DNA from: Owenia fusiformis
Lineage: Eukaryota; Annelida; Polychaeta; Sabellida; Oweniidae
Direction of reading: 5' to 3'
Assembly: GCA_903813345.2 (NCBI GenBank)
Contig: CAIIXF020000005.1
Location: forward strand, 23,565,375 to 23,629,374
DNA: 64,000 bases
In this document: positions 58,236-64,000 of the stretch, piece after piece
Numbering within the stretch: the first letter of the stretch is position 1
How the letters are laid out: each line of letters opens with the position of its first letter
Notes under the pieces: generated by a model
What the model was told of the DNA's origin: nothing
Databases searched by the model: none
The model's input: only the letters and a program-made list of their open reading frames with translations
Translations under genes and position numbers: made by a program

Positions 58236-60719
58236 GTAAGTATAAGTATACCTATTTCTATTTACTCAGCTGAAGTTTACTGGAGACAATTTAGTATTTC
58301 TATACAATTTATTTTGAAACAAACGACTTGGAATTTCCAGATGATAAAGTCACCTGACCTCAGGGAAATAGATCTTCTTTTCAGAATTACTAATAATAAA
58401 ATCATAACTCATGTTGGGAATGGGGCTGAAATGTAAAATTAAATTACCATTATCCCTCAATTTTCGGATTTTGAGTATACCTATGTTTGTAGGTAGTCAA
58501 AACCCCAATCCAAGAAATATTACTGAAAAACTACTGAAATCAGGCTTTTGAGTGATCCTCCCAGGATTTTATTCAACCGAGTGCAACTTTTTGGTCTGAA
58601 AAAATATGTTCTGTAGGATAAGTTGCTAGTAATCAAGTTGTAATATATGTATAAATACATGTATGGTACTGTACAAATGCCATTTGATAGGGAGAATCAA
58701 TCATATTATTTATTATGCAGGGGGTGACAAATATAAACAGGTACAGACGGTATATCATAAACAATGCATTAACATTTAACATACAAAATGTCATCACCTG
58801 CCATTTGTTACAGACACAGACTGCAAAACACCAACCACTTAACACCAACCGAACACTGACCACAGTTTGAGACCATGACAATATGTTACCAATTGTGGTG
58901 GTGACATAAAAATATCTAAGTAAGATCCCTAATAAGTTAAAAGCAATATAGCTTTATTAGTCTGATATACTTCTCTATATTACAGGTGCAATGAAGGCAA
59001 TGAGCAAGAAAGAACCTCAGGAAAATGATGAAAATGAACAGCAGCATGCAGCCCTTGTCCACAGTGACAGCATGGTCTCTATGTACTACAAGGATTATGT
59101 TACAGGGAGTAAAGAAATGGACTTGAGAAGTCAAGGTCTAAAAGACCTAACAATTGATATTGAACAAGACAGTAATTTAGAAACAATAGATTTATCCGAC
59201 AATGAGTTGACCTCACTTCCCCAAGAGTTTGGAGATCTCCCAAATGTCAGATCAGTAAATTTGATGCAAAATTCATTTTGTAAGTTTCCAAGGGAGCCAC
59301 TTTATTTGAAGCAACTAACTGTGTTAAATCTGAAAAGGCAGGCTATATCCTCCTCATATGCGTCTATGGGAGCAGACACTATTCCAAAGCTAACTGACCT
59401 GCCATCTGATACCACTTGGCCAGTGTCCCTTGAAGAACTCACTCTTAGTGAAAATGCCATCCATGAACTGCCAAAATCATTGGCTACACTCCAAAAATTA
59501 AGAATCCTTGATGTAAGATCAAATAAGTTACGTGAATTCCCAATTCACATTTGTGGACTAAAAAGCTTGACAAGTCTTATTCTATCCAGTAACAAAATTG
59601 AAGAAATACCAGAAGAGATTGGACAGCTGACAAACTTAAAAATGCTGAGACTCTCAAAAAATAAGCTCTGTAAACTTCCCGATACGATATGTTCATTAGT
59701 GAGCCTGGAAACCTTGACATTGCGAAATAATCAGCTAACAGCACTCCCTGTGAACTTTGATAATTTGCAGGGATTGAAAAACAAGCCAAATACTAAACGA
59801 CTTGGTCTTGGATTCTTTGCCGAAAACAATGCATTTATCTTCCCTCCACAGGACGTTTGTGAAAGTGAGGTAGAGAAAATATTCAAGTATTTGGACAATA
59901 TAAGAGGTAACCCTGACACTCTTAATAAACTGCTTGAAGAGAGTCAAAAGGCCATGGAGATCAAAGCTGGGGGCACTGAACAAATGAAATATGGTGTGTA
60001 AAAATTACATTCTATGATAATACTCATATATATTTCAACTGTAATGGTATAAAATTTACTCAGAATCCCTAGTATGCTATCAGATTTAAAATCTGATTTT
60101 TGTTTTTTGAAATACTGTATATATTTCATCATTTATGTTAGAGATTGACAAAAGAAAACCATGTCACACAAAAGTAACAGTTAGCACTTTGAATAGATAA
60201 ACCCAAATTATTAGACTTCATCAAATCCAAAATGAACACAATCCTAGGATTTCTCAAAAACTAGAATGACTCTTTGTAAATTCCCCTTTCCATAGCAAGA
60301 ACTCCATTTCTGAACTTTTTTACTGAATTTTGGTTCAATTTGTAGAGATTCTGAAGGATGAATACTTCCGAGATCTATCAACAAAACTTGGGAAATCCTG
60401 GAAATCAGTAGCTAGCTATTTAAAATTAACATCTGCAGAGATTGAAACTATTGAGCTGAACAACCCAGGCCACACAGAAGAACAGATCTTCCAAATGCTG
60501 ATAAAATGGAGGGATAGAAGTGTCCATTCAGCCAAGCAGATGCCAAAAGCGGGTAAAATACTGAAGTATACGGGGGCAGGAGCTAAGGAAGTCACAAACA
60601 ATGCTATAATGGAAAAAGAACTTGCATTGCCTCAGGAACTAAGTGATGCTTTAATTGAGGCAGAGCTTGTAGTACTATCAAATGAGTTAGATGAAAAAAG
60701 GTCAAGAACTGACTGGTAA
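58205..60719 (+). CDS. Leucine-rich repeat and death-domain protein (three exons)
   Basis: The exons 58205-58235, 58986-59993 and 60346-60719 join in frame to 470 residues. The N-terminus is short and charged. Residues ~54-285 hold about eight LRRs of the SLEELTLSENAIHELPKSL type. Residues ~347-415 (LSTKLGKSWKSVASYLKL to MLIKWRDR) form a death domain, with its conserved Trp and W-R-D-R end. Such LRR-plus-death proteins (LRRD1- or PIDD1-like) act as adaptors in protein-protein signalling. It is much shorter than PIDD1 and lacks ZU5 domains, so I give no symbol. Exon 1 is inferred from a good donor (AGAA|GTAAGT) and an in-frame join; the next Met is 58991. It lies antisense to and probably inside RAD54L2. 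Confidence 0.88.
58760..58910 (-). repeat. Dispersed repeat, copy related to 26190-26330
   Basis: Read on the minus strand it runs ATGTCACCACCACAATTGG to TGTAACAAATGGCAGGTGAT, matching 26190-26330. Lies in intron 1 of the LRR/death-domain gene. Confidence 0.6.
58986..59993 (+). CDS. LRR/death-domain gene, exon 2 (LRRs)
   Basis: 1008 nt. Holds all leucine-rich repeats. Acceptor ATATTACAG, donor AAATATG|GTGTGT; the frame would stop three codons past the donor if unspliced. Confidence 0.92.
60346..60719 (+). CDS. LRR/death-domain gene, exon 3 (death domain)
   Basis: 374 nt. Encodes EILKDEYFRDLSTKLGKSWK onward and ends KRSRTDW then TAA. Acceptor TTCAATTTGTAG. Confidence 0.92.
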
Positions 60720-61006
60720 ACTAATCTAAAGATCTTCAAAGGGTATATACAGGGTGGTCCAAAAAGTGAACTCCTGCAACAGGCTATAATTTCCTAAATA
60801 CATGGATGAATTGGCTCATATTATCACATCTTAAAGAGAATAGTCTAAAATTTTTGTTGATGCCATAATTTATTCTCATTGAATTTTGAAAAAATCCCAA
60901 GACTTAAACAAACATGCCTGAAAATTAGATATTGTGCAAAATTTTACCAATGAAATTGTCTGAACACACTTGATGATCTTAAAAAAAGCTTTCACTGAGA
61001 GATATA

Positions 61007-61483
61007 CTGTACTCCCGGTAACTTTCGCGTGCTACAATATTTCGCGCTTTTCGCAAGTTTTGGAAAATTCGCGAAATGTAATAGCCACGAAATTCCTCCA
61101 GTTTTAATGCGCGAAATTTGGTAGTCGCGAAATTCCAAGGAAATTCCAGAGGATTTCAATGTTAACAATATTTTCGTCCAGTGCTTGGTGATAATAAGTA
61201 AAAACGTGACATTTTGAGTTTTGAAAAAGAGAAATTAGAAGAGAGATCATTATTACTGTATTAAAATGAAATGAAAAGGCTCAATAAGAAGCCAAAATCA
61301 TTGGGAGAAGGAACAACCATGGCTGATACCAAAGTTGAAAAAGTGATCCTGTATGACAAATCCGCGGAAATTAATAGCCGCAAAATTTTAAAAAACTGAA
61401 AATTAGCGAAATATAATAACCGCGAAATTTCAAAATGCCAAAAAAGCTAAATATAATAGCGTCAAATATTAGTGGGAGTACAG
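61007..61483. mobile_element. MITE with CTGTACTCCC ends and GCGAAAT-rich interior
   Basis: The ends CTGTACTCCC and GGGAGTACAG are inverted. The interior has repeated GCGAAATNTAATAGCCGCGAAAT-type words on both sides. The preceding 290 bp contain a mariner-like end CAGGGTGGTCCAAAAAG near 60750. Confidence 0.6.
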
Positions 61484-61974
61484 TTAAAGTTAAAACCCTA
61501 CCAACTGACAAATGGGACACTATTTGAGCAGAAAACTCATTTGACACTTTCATTGACCATTTTGAAGCAGTTTTAACCATTCAACCATTAAGGGATATGG
61601 TACCTACACTGACAGTTAGAGGGGGCAAAGTTGCCTCTTGTGACCCAGAATCTGAGAAGCCTTTCATATAAATATCTCATAAAAAAACAAAGGAAAATCT
61701 AATATTCAATGTTTTGAACCAAATTTCAATAGAATTGGACCACGATTAATGAAGATATTGACAATTTAAGACCATATAGGGGTATATTTTTTATAATATA
61801 ATTACCAATTTCACTAGGAAAGATTTTTGTCTAATAAATTTGGAACATTACTTTGGATCACAATAGCATTGCAACTAACAAAGGTAGGATGCTAGCTGTT
61901 ACACCATAATGTGCGGGATTCAAAACCAACAAAGTCAGAAAATAATAGGTCTTTCAAACTGTGTGTTTGCCTTT

Positions 61975-63539
61975 AATTGGTTTTAATAAACTAGAAAACA
62001 GCAATGCCAAAGCATAGCAAATCCCATCTAACAGCCATGGCTGCCATTTTTACAAAATCCTTCTATTACTTTTCAGTAAGCAAAATTCGTAAAATAACAT
62101 ATATAATACAAGAACACAAATGTGTACAATATGTCCCCACCTATGGGTAATCCTGTCAAATGATTATCCTAAAAATGAGTAGACAAGACTTTACCGACAC
62201 AATTTGAGGACGGAGAATCCAAAATGGCCATCTTAAAATTTACCAAGAATGACAGAAAATTAGTCAGTTCTAGATTTTCATACTAAGAACCACCCCTGAA
62301 AATTTGAAATTGATCCCTCACACAGTTAACCAGAAAACATGTAAACAAGACGTTACAGACAAGATTTGAGGACAGAAAATCCAAAATGGCTGCCTTGACA
62401 TTTATCCAGAATGCCAAAAACTAATCTGTTCTAGATTTTCATACTAAGAATCATCCCTGAAAATTTAAAATTGATGTACCAAACAGTTCACCTGGAAATG
62501 TGTAGACAAGACTTTACAGACAAGATTTTAGGACAGAAAATCCAAAATGGCTACCTTGACATTTACCCAGAATGCCCAAAAACTAATCAGTTCTAGATTT
62601 TCATACTAAGAATCATCCCTGAAAATTTGAAATTGATCTACCAAACGGTTCACCTAAAAACGCGTAGACAAGACTTTACGGGCAAGATTTTAAGACGGAA
62701 AATCCAAAATGGCTGCCTTGACATTTATCCAGAATGCCGTAAAAATTATCAGATCTAGATTTTCATACTGAGAATCATCCCTGAAAATTTGAAATTGATC
62801 TACCAAACGGTTCACCTGAAAATGCGTAGACAAGACTTTACAGACAAGATTTTAGGACGGAAAATCCAAAATGGCTGCCTTGACATTTACCCAGAATGCC
62901 CAAAAACTAATCAGATCTAGATTCTCATACTAAGAATCATCCCTGAAAATTTGAAATTGATCTACCAAACGGTTCACCTGAAAACGCGTAGACAAGACTT
63001 TACAGACAAGATTTTAGGACGGAAAAATCCAAAATGGCCGACAATAAAAAAGTGATTATGAGTTTTTGCTGAAATCTTTTTACAAAATTATCACATATAC
63101 CTACTGTTAACAATAACATAAGCTTTTACAACAAAGTACACCTGAAATTATTTATAAAGCTACTAAAAAGTTAAAGCATGAAAACTGAAAAACACCATTC
63201 AATATGATACAAAGTATTATCGTGCGCTAACTTTTCTTAAAACATTCAAAATGGCTGACATGACTGAGCTAACAGGTCCAAAACCTAATCAGATCTAGAA
63301 TGAAGTGAGCTGAACAAGATGTTAAAGTTTTAAAAGCAACTGTGAAGCCGTTTTTCTTAAAGTTTGCAGACAAGGATTTTAGCATTTGACTTCAAAATGG
63401 CCGACAGGAAGTAGGTATCGAGTTAATTTTTTTTCATCCACATCTGTATGCACTCATAAATTATCCCTGAAAATTTGAAGGTGATATCTGCAGCGGTTTT
63501 GGAGAAAACTCCCGGACGTACGGACAGACAGACGGACAG

Positions 63540-63570
<31 letters not shown>

Positions 63571-63640
63571 GACAGACGGACGCGCCTAGGCCGACAATAT
63601 GGCCCCACACTATGTGGTGGGGACATAATGAAAATGGTGG
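61975..63640. mobile_element. Pearl/CvA-like element with ~162-bp tandem cores
   Basis: Five to six copies of a ~162-bp unit (GTAGACAAGACTTTACAGAC at about 62179, 62341, 62501, 62661, 62824 and 62986) each carry ATCCAAAATGGCTGCC. A (GACGGACAGACA)n tract at about 63516-63580 and a CCCCACACTATGTGGTGGGG hairpin (63603-63622) end the element. The left end carries the complement of GATGGGATTTGCTATGC. Architecture fits a non-autonomous Helentron; inference from memory. Confidence 0.62.
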
Positions 63641-63689
63641 CCATTTTTCATACTGGCCACCTACTAGCCAAAGTGTCATAAGACATTGT

Positions 63690-63910
63690 GCCATACTCAT
63701 GTGTATTCCACACTACCCTGCCATGTGACCACATTTAAAAGGGATACAGCATCCAGTGAAGTTTTACATAGATTTTACATATCTTTCAAGTGTCTACTAT
63801 ATCCATTTTATAGATACATACCAGAAAAGACCAAGACAAAGATAGAGAATACCAGCTACATCCAACTTCCCTGCAGCCTGTATCCATTTTAAATGTGGTC
63901 ATGTTGTAGC
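63690..63910. repeat. Inverted pair around CCATGTGACCACATTTAAA
   Basis: The word at about 63720-63740 recurs reversed at about 63877-63896 (TTTTAAATGTGGTCATG) and in direct orientation at about 31035-31056. This is probably a MITE-like dispersed repeat. Nothing else is seen to the window end. Confidence 0.5.
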
Positions 63911-64000
63911 ATAGTCACTGGTGATCCACTCGATTACGCTGGTTACCGAAACGGTTCGTTTTGGTAACAAAATGTCGGAATGTTGAAGGTACTATTTTTC

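Noticed and set aside
63423-63700. Open frames with S-V-C-L repeats
   Set aside because: They are translations of the (GACA/GACG)n microsatellite.

Overview
The window is nuclear DNA of a marine invertebrate animal. Evidence for this: AT-rich sequence, GT-AG introns, three clearly animal genes (ARL6, SLMAP, RAD54L2), a fourth animal-type gene (LRR plus death domain), and dense transposable elements. Tandem ~160-bp cores carrying 'AAAATGGC', next to ACGG/ACAG microsatellites and short terminal hairpins, resemble the pearl/CvA (Helentron-associated) repeats of bivalves. A mollusc is therefore my best guess, but this is inference and no species call is possible.

Layout. 0-9.6 kb: a near full-length non-LTR retrotransposon (418-4926, 12-bp target duplication) whose single 1249-residue ORF carries an N-terminal 2A-like peptide, then decayed repeats. 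9.7-10.2 kb: ARL6/BBS3 on the minus strand with an uninterrupted coding region. 11-15.3 kb: a 5'-truncated L1/Tx1-like element on the minus strand, with a 16-bp target duplication and one in-frame stop inside the RT domain. 15.3-24.8 kb: gene-free nest of DNA transposons (hAT-like, long-TIR, palindrome-bearing 9-bp-TSD element, an 8-bp-TSD MITE) and two tRNA-like sequences. 25.0-44.9 kb: SLMAP on the plus strand, whose 19 coding exons I could join in frame to a 772-residue protein (FHA domain, coiled coils, C-terminal membrane anchor). Intron 17 holds a two-ORF CR1-group retrotransposon (38.2-44.2 kb). 44.9-50.2 kb: intergenic, between convergent genes. 50.2-56.2 kb: the last seven coding exons of RAD54L2 (ARIP4) on the minus strand. 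One of its 3' splice sites is repeated seven times in a 51-bp in-frame tandem array. 58.2-60.7 kb: a three-exon LRR/death-domain gene on the plus strand, apparently nested antisense in a RAD54L2 intron. 60.7-64 kb: repeats only.

The genes do not form a pathway. ARL6 is a ciliary GTPase that recruits the BBSome. SLMAP is a tail-anchored FHA adaptor of STRIPAK/Hippo signalling. RAD54L2 is a nuclear SNF2-family ATPase. The LRR/death-domain protein is of signalling type. ARL6, SLMAP and RAD54L2 all map to human chromosome 3, which suggests retained ancestral linkage. The most unusual observation is the tandem 3' splice-site array at 52499-52862.
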